Assembly: GCF_030263935.1 (NCBI RefSeq)
Contig: NZ_CP127162.1
Location: forward strand, 3,543,501-3,607,500
Direction of reading: 5' to 3'
Length of the DNA stretch: 64,000 nucleotides
Source: Paenibacillus polygoni
GTDB taxonomy: Bacteria; Bacillota; Bacilli; Paenibacillales; Paenibacillaceae
Numbering within the stretch: position 1 is the stretch's first letter; each line of letters begins with the position of its first letter. The translations under genes and the position numbers were made by a program. The notes under the pieces are model-generated. The model had not been told where the DNA came from and searched no databases. It saw nothing but the letters and a program-made list of their open reading frames with translations. Positions 23,918 to 31,949 of the stretch are shown here, in pieces.

Positions 23918-25282
23918 TTAAGCAAATACCGCTTCTTCCTGTGACGCTGCCGGATGCTGTACAGAATGGCCTATTTTATAAATGTGCGGTAATGGATATT
24001 CTTTGAATGCATTACGAGTGTCAAGTACAGGTACGCCCAGCGATGCGATTTCATCATACTCTAGGTTCTTATGGTTCGTAATTAATACGATGCAGTCATA
24101 TTCTTTGAATTTAACTGGGTTATACTCCACACTATGAACTGTTTCTCCATGTTTATCGCGGAAAGTATCTGCATACGGATCAAAGTATTCTACATTCGCA
24201 CCTGCTTCTTTAAAGAGCTCGTAAACTTCAAGAGCTGGAGATTCACGAAGGTCTGCAATGTTTGGTTTGTACGCCATACCGAGCAGCAAAATGTTCGATT
24301 TACGAATGGATTTCGCATATTCATTTAGAATGGTTGCTGTTTTGTTCATAACGTAATACGGCATATTCTCATTAGTGGATTGAGCAAGTTCAATAAATTG
24401 GCTGTAGAATCTAAAACCTTTCGCTTTCCAGGATAAGTACATTGGATCAAGCGGAATGCAGTGTCCACCGATACCTGGGCCCGGATAGAATGGCATAAAG
24501 CCAAATGGTTTTGTAGCAGCTGCGTCAATGACTTCCCAAATGTCGATTCCCATGCGGTCACACATCATTGCCATTTCATTTACAAACGCAATATTGATAC
24601 TGCGGAATGTATTTTCAAGCAGCTTGGACATTTCTGCAATTTTTGGATTGGATACAGGAACTACGGTTTCTACATACTGGCTGTACAGTGCTGCTCCGAG
24701 TTTTAAGCACTCTTCGGTAGTACCGCCAATTACTTTTGGTGTATTAAAAGTTGTAAATCTGCCGTTTGACGGATCGACGCGTTCTGGTGAGAAGCAGAGG
24801 AAATAATCTTCTCCTACTTTTTTACCAATTGCTTCAAGTTTATGCTCAATCAATTCTTCCGTTGTACCAGGATAAGTTGTGCTCTCAAGCGTGATGAGCA
24901 TACCTTCCTTCATATGAAGTTTGATTTGGTCTACCACGGTTTCAATGTATGATGTATCGGGATCTTGGTTTTCACTGAGCGGTGTTGGCACACAGATACT
25001 TAGTGCATCAATCACACGCAGCATGCTGTAGTCTGTTGTTGGCTGAAAACGACCGCTTTGCATTACTGTTTTCAGTTCTTCCGAAGAAATATCATGAATG
25101 TAGGACTCGCCTTGATAAATACTCTCCACTTTGGATGGGTCTAGATCAATACCGATTACCGTAAATCCTTGCTTTACCATTTCTACTGCGAGCGGCAGGC
25201 CAACATATCCTAGTCCTACTACACCCAACACGGCTTTCTTGTTTTCAATTGCGTTCATTAAATTATGGAATTGCTCTTTCAC
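23918..25282 (-). CDS. Nucleotide-sugar dehydrogenase (UDP-GlcNAc/UDP-Glc 6-dehydrogenase type)
   Basis: Oxidises a UDP-hexose to the corresponding uronic acid with NAD, supplying acidic sugar for polymer synthesis. In 454 aa, GLGYVG (23-28) is the NAD loop, LLENTFRSINIAFVNE holds the catalytic Lys/Asn partners, and the nucleophile is Cys275 in PGPGIGGHCIPLDP. SPERVDPSNG and the C-terminal KPNIADLRESPALEV resemble WbpA/WecC-type UDP-HexNAc dehydrogenases more than Ugd. GTG 25282 follows GGAGGGTG at 7 bases. Substrate is inferred. Confidence 0.9.
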   Translation of the reverse strand: MKEQFHNLMNAIENKKAVLGVVGLGYVGLPLAVEMVKQGFTVIGIDLDPSKVESIYQGESYIHDISSEELKTVMQSGRFQPTTDYSMLRVIDALSICVPTPLSENQDPDTSYIETVVDQIKLHMKEGMLITLESTTYPGTTEELIEHKLEAIGKKVGEDYFLCFSPERVDPSNGRFTTFNTPKVIGGTTEECLKLGAALYSQYVETVVPVSNPKIAEMSKLLENTFRSINIAFVNEMAMMCDRMGIDIWEVIDAAATKPFGFMPFYPGPGIGGHCIPLDPMYLSWKAKGFRFYSQFIELAQSTNENMPYYVMNKTATILNEYAKSIRKSNILLLGMAYKPNIADLRESPALEVYELFKEAGANVEYFDPYADTFRDKHGETVHSVEYNPVKFKEYDCIVLITNHKNLEYDEIASLGVPVLDTRNAFKEYPLPHIYKIGHSVQHPAASQEEAVFA

Positions 25283-25441
25283 AGTACTTCACCCTCCAAA
25301 TGGAATTTTAGGTAAGCAGGTTGCATCATTTGGTTGCGATGATACACAGCTCACATACTTTTTATGTGTTAAATCAGGACTACCTTATCAGTTTGAAATC
25401 TACTATTTTACAAGCTACGATTACTGTAAGTTCTATGATTT

Positions 25442-26248
25442 CTATTGAAAACAGCGGCGAATACGGGCATCGAGTTCCACAGGTGAAAAAGGTTTGGTTA
25501 CATAATCTTCTACACCTTTTTCAAAACACTGGGTGATGGTCTGCTCTACTCGCTGGTCTGTCAAAACAATTACTTTTGGCTGCTGTTTTAGATCCAGGTT
25601 TTGAATCTGATGGATAAAAGGAACTCCACTCATCCCGTACAAATTAAGTTCGGTCAGAATAAGATCCGGTTCCACTTTTACAGCCATATCGAGGGCACTA
25701 AGTCCATCCACTGCTTCATAAATGTCATACCCTTGCAAAGCAAGGCGGATTTGAAGAAATTCTCTTGTTGATTTTTCTTGATCTACAATGAGAATCTTAC
25801 CTGGCCGTACCGCTGTTTCATTTGGTGTATATAATTTGATATCTGCATCCGTACTGAGTCTTGCAGATTCAGCCATACTTTTCAGCATGTGTTTGCTTGC
25901 TTTCCCCATCTCAGGAAAACTTGCAATCGTCAGACGCGGATCTACACCTGGTAGCACTTGCATCAGACTCTGTTTGATTAACAGGGCCTGATAATGTGTA
26001 CGATTAAGTGACATAAAAGGAAGGAAGACCGCAATCGTATTTGACTGCGTATCTTTCCAGACCTGATATTCCGTTTCGCAGGTCCTTGTGAGAATATCCT
26101 GCAACTCCGCATCCGGCTGCTGGTCCCTATCCATGCAGTGAACAAACACAACGCCGCTGTTTTCGTTAGCCATTCCTTTTAGCTGCTCATCCAGAATGTC
26201 ATATACACTGTCCTTCACCTGGCGCTCAAGAGTTACTGTATTTGCCAT
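25442..26248 (-). CDS. Regulator: degenerate GGDEF-like N-region plus pseudo-receiver domain
   Basis: The C-terminal part (about residues 155-273 of the longest frame) is a CheY-like receiver: ILIVDQE, then LILTELNLYGMSG, VIVLTD and VTKPFSP. Counting from Thr235 and Lys257, the residue at the phospho-acceptor position is Glu205, not Asp, and the second acidic-pocket residue is Gln. The N-terminal 130 residues resemble a worn GGDEF fold (TIASFPEMGKASKHMLKSMA near its end) without a GGDEF motif. No output HTH is present. It may act as a protein-interaction or ligand sensor for the adjacent GT2. Start ATG 26248 has AAAGGTGG upstream. Confidence 0.75.
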   Translation of the reverse strand: MANTVTLERQVKDSVYDILDEQLKGMANENSGVVFVHCMDRDQQPDAELQDILTRTCETEYQVWKDTQSNTIAVFLPFMSLNRTHYQALLIKQSLMQVLPGVDPRLTIASFPEMGKASKHMLKSMAESARLSTDADIKLYTPNETAVRPGKILIVDQEKSTREFLQIRLALQGYDIYEAVDGLSALDMAVKVEPDLILTELNLYGMSGVPFIHQIQNLDLKQQPKVIVLTDQRVEQTITQCFEKGVEDYVTKPFSPVELDARIRRCFQ

Positions 26249-26290
26249 AAGACTCATCTCCACCTTTCAACATTTAACTTTTATCCTTAC

Positions 26291-27730
26291 TCAAGCAGCC
26301 TCTTCGGCTTTTGGTTCTTCCCAGCTTTGTCTTGTCATTGTGCCCCAAGAGTTGTTATTTTGCATAAACTGAATATGCCCTTGTACTCTCCAAAGAACGC
26401 CAAGCTGATGATAACCAACAAACTTTAGAGCAGAAAAAGCTAACATTTTTACAAGATCAGATGGTTTTGGATAACGGCGGAATGCAATCTCTTCGAGTAT
26501 CAAGGCTCCTACACTCAGCAGATAGCCGCTTAAGAAATTAAGAAGACCGAAAATGAGAAGTACAGGCCATGCCGTCATATCCAGCATAACGTAAGCCATT
26601 AAAGCTAGAAGTCCAGTAATCCGGAAATAAGGATTCAGTGCCTCGAAAAAGATGTTATACGGCATCGTGAGCATCCCCATTGTTTTATACTTGGGTCTGA
26701 ACATCATATTTCCGTTCTCCAGCATATTTTTCAGGTTTCCCCGACCCCAGCGTTTACGTTGATTCGAAATAATCTGGTACGTATCTGGAGCTTGCGTCCA
26801 GCAGACTGCCTCTGGACAGAATGCAATACGATACTTTTTCTTGTTGTCCAGCATATAGCGATGAAGCTTGATAATGATGTTCATGTCTTCTCCGGGATAT
26901 CCATCACGATATCCACCTACTGCAATAACAGCCTCTTTCTTAAATACTCCAAAAGCACCGGAAACGATAATCAGCCCATTTATTGAACTCCACCCAATCC
27001 GTCCGCCAAGGAACGCTTTTAAATATTCAATAGATTGAAACATCGGCCACATTTTACGCGGAAGTGACACATCTTTTACAGCACCATTTTCAATCTTGCA
27101 TCCATTTGCAATACGAACATCTCCGCCGATCGCAACGGTCTCTTCTGGATTCTCCAGATACATACGAGCCATACGAATCAGCGCATCCTTTTCAAGTAAT
27201 GAATCTGCATCAATCGATGAGATCAGAGGATAATGCGAGAAATTAATTCCAGCATTCAGCGAATCCGCTTTTCCGCCATTATTTTTGTCAATGAGATAGA
27301 GAAAAGGATAATCCGGGTTATGATATACGCCGCGAATCTGCTCACATCTGATCGTTCCGCGGAAAGTCGGATTTTGAACGGGTTTAAGTCCAAATTCTTT
27401 AATGAGTACAGGTATCGTCTTATCTGTAGAACCATCATTGACGACAATGACCTCATATTTCGGGTAGTTAAGTGTCATCAGACATTTTACGTTTTCTATA
27501 ATCGTCAATTCTTCGTTATACGCAGGTACCAAAAGCGAGATTGGAGGCACGACATCCGACCCCGCTAAGCTTTTAAAACTGGAATACTCTGCTCGGCGGC
27601 GAATTGTAAAGATATCTCTGTACGAAAAACATAAAATTCCAAAATATAAGACAGTAACAAAAATAACGTAATAAATGATAACCATTCCATAACCAAGCAA
27701 TATATCTCTAAGCAGTGAAATCCCCTCCAA
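26291..27730 (-). CDS. Processive family-2 glycosyltransferase (polysaccharide synthase)
   Basis: A membrane synthase that should polymerise a UDP-sugar and extrude the chain. The protein has an N-terminal helix, then the GT2 core with VVNDGSTD (97-104), DAD (174-176), GED (280-282) and QRKRW (324-328), the set seen in PgaC/IcaA, hyaluronan and cellulose synthases. Three or four C-terminal helices follow (about 350-450). No PilZ domain is seen. The gene overlaps the HEAT-repeat gene by 23 bases. The TTG at 27730 overlaps its own ribosome site (GGAGGGG), so the real start may be a CTG or ATG further on. Confidence 0.92.
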   Translation of the reverse strand: MEGISLLRDILLGYGMVIIYYVIFVTVLYFGILCFSYRDIFTIRRRAEYSSFKSLAGSDVVPPISLLVPAYNEELTIIENVKCLMTLNYPKYEVIVVNDGSTDKTIPVLIKEFGLKPVQNPTFRGTIRCEQIRGVYHNPDYPFLYLIDKNNGGKADSLNAGINFSHYPLISSIDADSLLEKDALIRMARMYLENPEETVAIGGDVRIANGCKIENGAVKDVSLPRKMWPMFQSIEYLKAFLGGRIGWSSINGLIIVSGAFGVFKKEAVIAVGGYRDGYPGEDMNIIIKLHRYMLDNKKKYRIAFCPEAVCWTQAPDTYQIISNQRKRWGRGNLKNMLENGNMMFRPKYKTMGMLTMPYNIFFEALNPYFRITGLLALMAYVMLDMTAWPVLLIFGLLNFLSGYLLSVGALILEEIAFRRYPKPSDLVKMLAFSALKFVGYHQLGVLWRVQGHIQFMQNNNSWGTMTRQSWEEPKAEEAA

Positions 27731-28907
27731 TAACCTCTGACATACGGCGAGTTTGTTTTTCTTTCGGTGAAGTTCCGAAATAATGTTGATAGATTAGTCT
27801 TTTCTTGTTTAATGTCATCATTTTTTCAACTTCTTCTTGGCCGTCAGCCGTAGCCATCGCACGCTCTGTATAGGCAAGAGCTGCTTCTCTAGCCGTACCG
27901 CTTGCCGTAGCCGCTGTTTCACAAAGCACTTCAAAACCGCGCACACCAAGTCCCGCAAGACTTTCTGCACTTTGATTACGCACAAGCAGTTCTGCATCAC
28001 TCAGTCCTTTTTGTAACAGCTGGATGCTGTCTTCCGTGTGGATGGAACCAAGAGCATTTGCCATTGCTGTTCTAACCTCAGGATTTGAATCTCGCATTAA
28101 CTCTTTCATCGTTTGATCCTTGAGTACGGGACCTCTGCTTAAATAAAGTTTAATCGCATCTGTACGGATGGTTTCATCCTTCGAACGGAACAACCGGATC
28201 ACAGCCGGCATCACTTCGGGAGAAGCATAAGCATAGGAAGCAACAAGCCCTACTTTTACATCATTATAGTGATCTGATTCAAGCAGTTCTTGCAGCAGAT
28301 TACTCGGTGTAAGACTCGTTTCCATCAGAATGTCAGCAGCGAGTTCATAAACTGGTTTTCCTTTATCAAGGAGATATCTGAGCATCTCTTTCAGTTCAGC
28401 AGGCCGTTCTGCACATTTCGCTGCCGCTCTGGCGTATATGACAGCATGTGCTACCTTTTTCTCTTCTTTTAGGACTTGCAGCAAAGCTGTTGTCGCTTCG
28501 GAAGCTCGTATTCCACCGAGCCTGTAAGCAGCTTCTATGGTTTTGCTGGTCGAGATGCTGTCAAGCTGTTTCATTTGCTTCGCAATATAACCCGTTTCCC
28601 TAGCTATGTCGCGTAGTTTTGCAGCATGCTCTCCTTTAATCTGATCATGGATGGCGATTAACCGATCCATAATGACTTCCTCTTCTATTTTTGTCAGTTT
28701 TCCTGGTGGAAGCTGAATTTTCTCATTCCCCGTGAGGTTTGCCTGAACATAAACGAAGTAATCCTTGTGTTTCCTTGTATACTCTTCTTTCTTGCGTTCT
28801 TTTGAATTGTGGGTCGTTTTCATCGTTATGAGCAAACCAATCCCCACGACAATGAGTCCTGCGCACAAATAAAGGAAAGTGTACGCCAGGGCCAAATTAG
28901 AAAACAT
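27708..28907 (-). CDS. Membrane-anchored HEAT-repeat protein
   Basis: A 399-aa protein with one N-terminal helix (about residues 8-28), a charged linker, and a long alpha-solenoid of HEAT-like repeats. Examples are TALLQVLKEEKKVAHAVIYA, EVMPAVIRLFRSKDETIRTD, and TAMANALGSIHTEDSIQLLQ. No catalytic motif is present. AAAGGAGG lies 10 bases before the ATG and overlaps the end of the previous gene. Tight coupling to the GT2 suggests a scaffold for the synthase or for the regulator. Confidence 0.85.
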   Translation of the reverse strand: MFSNLALAYTFLYLCAGLIVVGIGLLITMKTTHNSKERKKEEYTRKHKDYFVYVQANLTGNEKIQLPPGKLTKIEEEVIMDRLIAIHDQIKGEHAAKLRDIARETGYIAKQMKQLDSISTSKTIEAAYRLGGIRASEATTALLQVLKEEKKVAHAVIYARAAAKCAERPAELKEMLRYLLDKGKPVYELAADILMETSLTPSNLLQELLESDHYNDVKVGLVASYAYASPEVMPAVIRLFRSKDETIRTDAIKLYLSRGPVLKDQTMKELMRDSNPEVRTAMANALGSIHTEDSIQLLQKGLSDAELLVRNQSAESLAGLGVRGFEVLCETAATASGTAREAALAYTERAMATADGQEEVEKMMTLNKKRLIYQHYFGTSPKEKQTRRMSEVIGGDFTA

Positions 28908-28923
28908 GGATAAGTATCCTCCT

Positions 28924-31188
28924 TTATTTTTGCTCTGTTTGTAATTCTGAGTATGTTTCTTTCATGAGATCATAGCTCTTTTTAAAACGTTCACTATAAT
29001 TCACAGTTTCCCATGGGTCCCATGTATAAGCCTGAATGTCTTGTATATCAAATGTATCCTCTGTGCCTCCAGGCCAAGATACGTTGCCGTTGCTCAGATC
29101 CGTCAGCCAAGGGATCAGCCGAATTCCTTCCGTTGTTACCGTCTGAAATTCCTTGTTTTCTGTTAACGGACTGTAATCAATGACCTGCAGTGAACTTGGA
29201 TCTCCAAAACCAAGCAGCATCCACGGAATGCGAACCTCTATTTCTTTTCCTTCATACTGCCAAAGAGTTAGTGAATCGTAATCAGCAGCATCGGGGTTGG
29301 TCGTACCCCGGTTTAATAGGCCTACAACTTCATCCATATAAGGATGGGCATATTTGGTATCAGGCGGATTCATCAACAGACTGATGGCCAGCTTCCAAGG
29401 AACGAACGACGGTGTATCCTTTGTTTGCTCCTCCAGCATCCAGTAACCTTCCGGTCCGTATAATCGCTGATTAAAGTCATAGCTTTTTGCGATCGCTACT
29501 TCCGATTCCTTGTCGCTACCTATTGTAATCAGCGTTTCCAGATCTCCGCCTTTCAGTGTTTTACCTGGAAGAGATTCAAGCGGCTGATTGCCGCCAGGAA
29601 GTGTATCTGTACCGATATTTAGCTTCGTTTTAGATGGATCGAAAGGTTCATCAAGTGTGATCCCCATATATAAGTAAGCTTCATCATGAGTTAATTGGAT
29701 ACTCTCGATACCTTCTGTTTTTCCCTGCCAAAGCTGAATTTGCTCAGCTGGAAGCTTGGACCAATCACCCAGTTTCCCATCGATAAACAGCTGGTTTTGT
29801 TTGCCTGCTTCCATGGCGAGAATGCCGAACATCTTCTCATTTGTGAGTACGTTCAGCCAGTAAGCTTTACGATCTGCAGGAATTTCGAGTGGCATCGTAT
29901 TCCACGTCTTTTTAAACCACTCATCCTGCCACATGAAGAGAACAGCTCCCGCATATCCTTCGTCAAAAATGTCCTTGGTTAGCGACTGGTTAATCTCGCC
30001 TTGCTCCTGCTCATTATGACCGCCTTGATCTTTACCTCCAGGACCATAATGTGAAATGCCGAGAGAAGACGGAACTCCGTATTCTGTAATCATTATAGGT
30101 AGATCGGGAAACTCGGATTTAAGCTTACGTAAGTACGCTTTGTACGTGTTGTATTCCCCTTGTTCATCTTTTATCGTCTGCAGCGTTTTGTCTGTACGGA
30201 AGAAGTCTGGATAATAAGGATAGACGTGATAGGCTGCAAAATAACCGCCTTGCCAATTCACAGGTTCAATATGTCTCGCATCTACGCTTACCAAATCTTC
30301 TTCAAATAAAGGCTCGCCTGGATGTTCAAGCACATCGGTTGTAACCCAGTTGGTAAACGTTAATGGGTGTTCCCATCCGTATTTCTGTTCTTCCTTAGCT
30401 ACTTCATCCAGCAGCTCAGCAAGCCAGTTCTCGAAGGGGCTCGCCTCTTTTGTACCTGAAAAGTGTTCTCCCTCATAACGAGGATGATCCGAGTACTTGT
30501 TATTCGTATCCTCTACCATCTCCGGGTCCCACTCGGTACCCAAATGCCATGCTAGCAGATACTGGCCCACATTTGCTCTGTACTTACCGCTCGATTCTCC
30601 ATTCACATGCGGGATATCCGCATCTCCATACACTGCCGATACTGCCTTTTTTATTTCTGCTTTAAATTTTTCTTCAATTCCTTCGGCAAAAGCGTCCTTT
30701 TGCTCAATCAATTGTTCTTCTGGTGACCAGATTCCTTGCATGAAGTACAGCGGGTGTTCCTTGCCTTTGTTATACTCAGCGAGCGCTGAATAAAACACGG
30801 GCTGATGAACGGTATAGATGCGGATTACATTAGCACCCAGATCTTCAATCTGTTGAAACCATCTAAGATAATCTTCTTTTACTAGCGGAAATTCACCTGG
30901 GTAATGACCCGGTTTCGTTGAACCCAGGTTAACCCCCTTCACAAACAGTTCTTGCCACTGTCCTTCCTGGCTGTATTGTAAGAACTGATTGCCTTCTGTT
31001 TTGAATTTCAGCTTCGTTCCGTCTTCTGCTGTAAAAGTATTTTGTGCTGGTTTCAAGTAGGAGTATGCCGCCCATCCTCCACCGCCAAAAATAAGAATGC
31101 CAATTAAGATGCCTACAGCAAATCGTTTTCTTTGTCGTCTGCTCATGGTTTCCTGGTTCGCTCCACTTCTAAAATCATTCTTAGTCAT
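28924..31188 (-). CDS. Membrane-anchored glycoside-hydrolase-like protein with C-terminal CBM9/DOMON-like domain
   Basis: A 754-aa extracytoplasmic protein on an N-terminal anchor (about residues 24-45). Residues 80-440 look like a clan GH-A (beta/alpha)8 barrel: GVNLGSTKPGHYPGEF, LGANVIRIYTVHQP, WHLGTEW with Glu219 as possible acid/base, and PIMITEYGVPSS with Glu369 as possible nucleophile. Residues 460-700 resemble a beta-sandwich sugar-binding domain (FIDGKLGDWSKLP). It is the first gene of the locus and could trim or release the polymer. ATG 31188 has its ribosome site far upstream behind a hairpin; the ATG at 31146 (after CCAGGAAACC) is an alternative start. Confidence 0.78.
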   Translation of the reverse strand: MTKNDFRSGANQETMSRRQRKRFAVGILIGILIFGGGGWAAYSYLKPAQNTFTAEDGTKLKFKTEGNQFLQYSQEGQWQELFVKGVNLGSTKPGHYPGEFPLVKEDYLRWFQQIEDLGANVIRIYTVHQPVFYSALAEYNKGKEHPLYFMQGIWSPEEQLIEQKDAFAEGIEEKFKAEIKKAVSAVYGDADIPHVNGESSGKYRANVGQYLLAWHLGTEWDPEMVEDTNNKYSDHPRYEGEHFSGTKEASPFENWLAELLDEVAKEEQKYGWEHPLTFTNWVTTDVLEHPGEPLFEEDLVSVDARHIEPVNWQGGYFAAYHVYPYYPDFFRTDKTLQTIKDEQGEYNTYKAYLRKLKSEFPDLPIMITEYGVPSSLGISHYGPGGKDQGGHNEQEQGEINQSLTKDIFDEGYAGAVLFMWQDEWFKKTWNTMPLEIPADRKAYWLNVLTNEKMFGILAMEAGKQNQLFIDGKLGDWSKLPAEQIQLWQGKTEGIESIQLTHDEAYLYMGITLDEPFDPSKTKLNIGTDTLPGGNQPLESLPGKTLKGGDLETLITIGSDKESEVAIAKSYDFNQRLYGPEGYWMLEEQTKDTPSFVPWKLAISLLMNPPDTKYAHPYMDEVVGLLNRGTTNPDAADYDSLTLWQYEGKEIEVRIPWMLLGFGDPSSLQVIDYSPLTENKEFQTVTTEGIRLIPWLTDLSNGNVSWPGGTEDTFDIQDIQAYTWDPWETVNYSERFKKSYDLMKETYSELQTEQK

Positions 31189-31194
31189 CGTAAG

Positions 31195-31224
31195 GCAAAA
31201 ACGAGTTTTGCAATGCCTCCCTTT
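31195..31224 (-). promoter_or_regulatory. Displaced ribosome site with intervening hairpin
   Basis: AAAGGGAGG (31224-31216) lies 27 bases before ATG 31188. The hairpin GCAAAA-CTCG-TTTTTGC (31211-31195) sits between them and would bring the effective spacing to about 10. A TTG-started 10-codon ORF overlapping the ATG is another reading. Confidence 0.4.
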
Positions 31225-31338
31225 AATTTACAGATTGCCTGCAATGCAGAATCGGATTCTGTCGTTTGGCGAATGTCTGTAACTTCTCTATTAACTATAT
31301 CGCCAAGCTTTCCCTTTTGTAACTAGGCTAATGGAAGC

Positions 31339-31418
31339 AAAGATGGATTGGATAATATTGCCCAGTTTCAAAACCTGATCCTGGGTTTAGGGGCCGATCA
31401 TCCTAAAAATCCATCTTT
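31339..31418 (-). ncRNA. Compact three-way-junction element in the polysaccharide-locus leader
   Basis: An 11-bp perfect stem (AAAGATGGATT/AATCCATCTTT, 31339-31349 and 31408-31418) closes two adjacent hairpins, CCCAG/CTGGG (31361-31385) and TTTAGG/CCTAAA (31386-31407), joined with no spare bases. The two loops carry TGATC and GATCA, which can form a 5-bp kissing contact. It lies within the predicted 330-nt leader of the minus-strand operon. No known riboswitch consensus fits. Confidence 0.55.
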
Positions 31419-31527
31419 CTTTTTACGGCTCTGTCTACAGCAAAGCAACAACTGAACTTTTCCCTAAGTTATCAAGGAAAATCCTTACTCATCAGTAGTT
31501 ACAGCCCTGTTTTCCTTCCCTTCCGCC

Positions 31528-31556
31528 TATATAATGTAACGCATGTAATCATCCAA
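31528..31556 (-). promoter_or_regulatory. Probable promoter of the polysaccharide locus
   Basis: On the minus strand TTGGAT (31556-31551), 17 bases, TATATA (31533-31528). Transcription would start near 31521, giving a long leader before ATG 31188. The rest of the 31.19-31.95 kb gap shows a TTGGCGA/TCGCCAA hairpin (near 31258-31300) but no gene. Confidence 0.5.
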
Positions 31557-31903
31557 AGTTGCTATTTGTTTACAATTTTGACCCTAGTTATTACAAAATT
31601 GATACTATAGTCCGATATCAAAAACGCGAAAATCCTTGATATATCAGCATTCTTCAAAAATCAAACTTTACAAAAAAATCGGATGGTCCTGTATCCAGGA
31701 CATATTTATTTAATTTCCCTTAACATTCTGCTTATCTTCTCCTGATTTCTGACTCCCTGGTCTCAAATCACTCGCTTTTTATGTTAAAAACCGAGTCCTT
31801 TTTCCTAATTTCTAAGCCTTTCCGAGTATTTCAGAAAATCTCATTTCTTTTCAAAAAAATTCCGGTTGCTGGATGTATATTTCTCCGTTATTCTTATAAA
31901 ATA

Positions 31904-31917
31904 AGAACATGTGTTCT
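31904..31917 (+). promoter_or_regulatory. LexA (SOS) box of the polY cassette
   Basis: AGAACATGTGTTCT holds the GAAC-N4-GTTC palindrome of the LexA/DinR operator, 33 bases before the polymerase start codon. Confidence 0.8.
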
Positions 31918-31949
31918 AATACAGAACGAATGAAGAGGAGTATGGTCTT

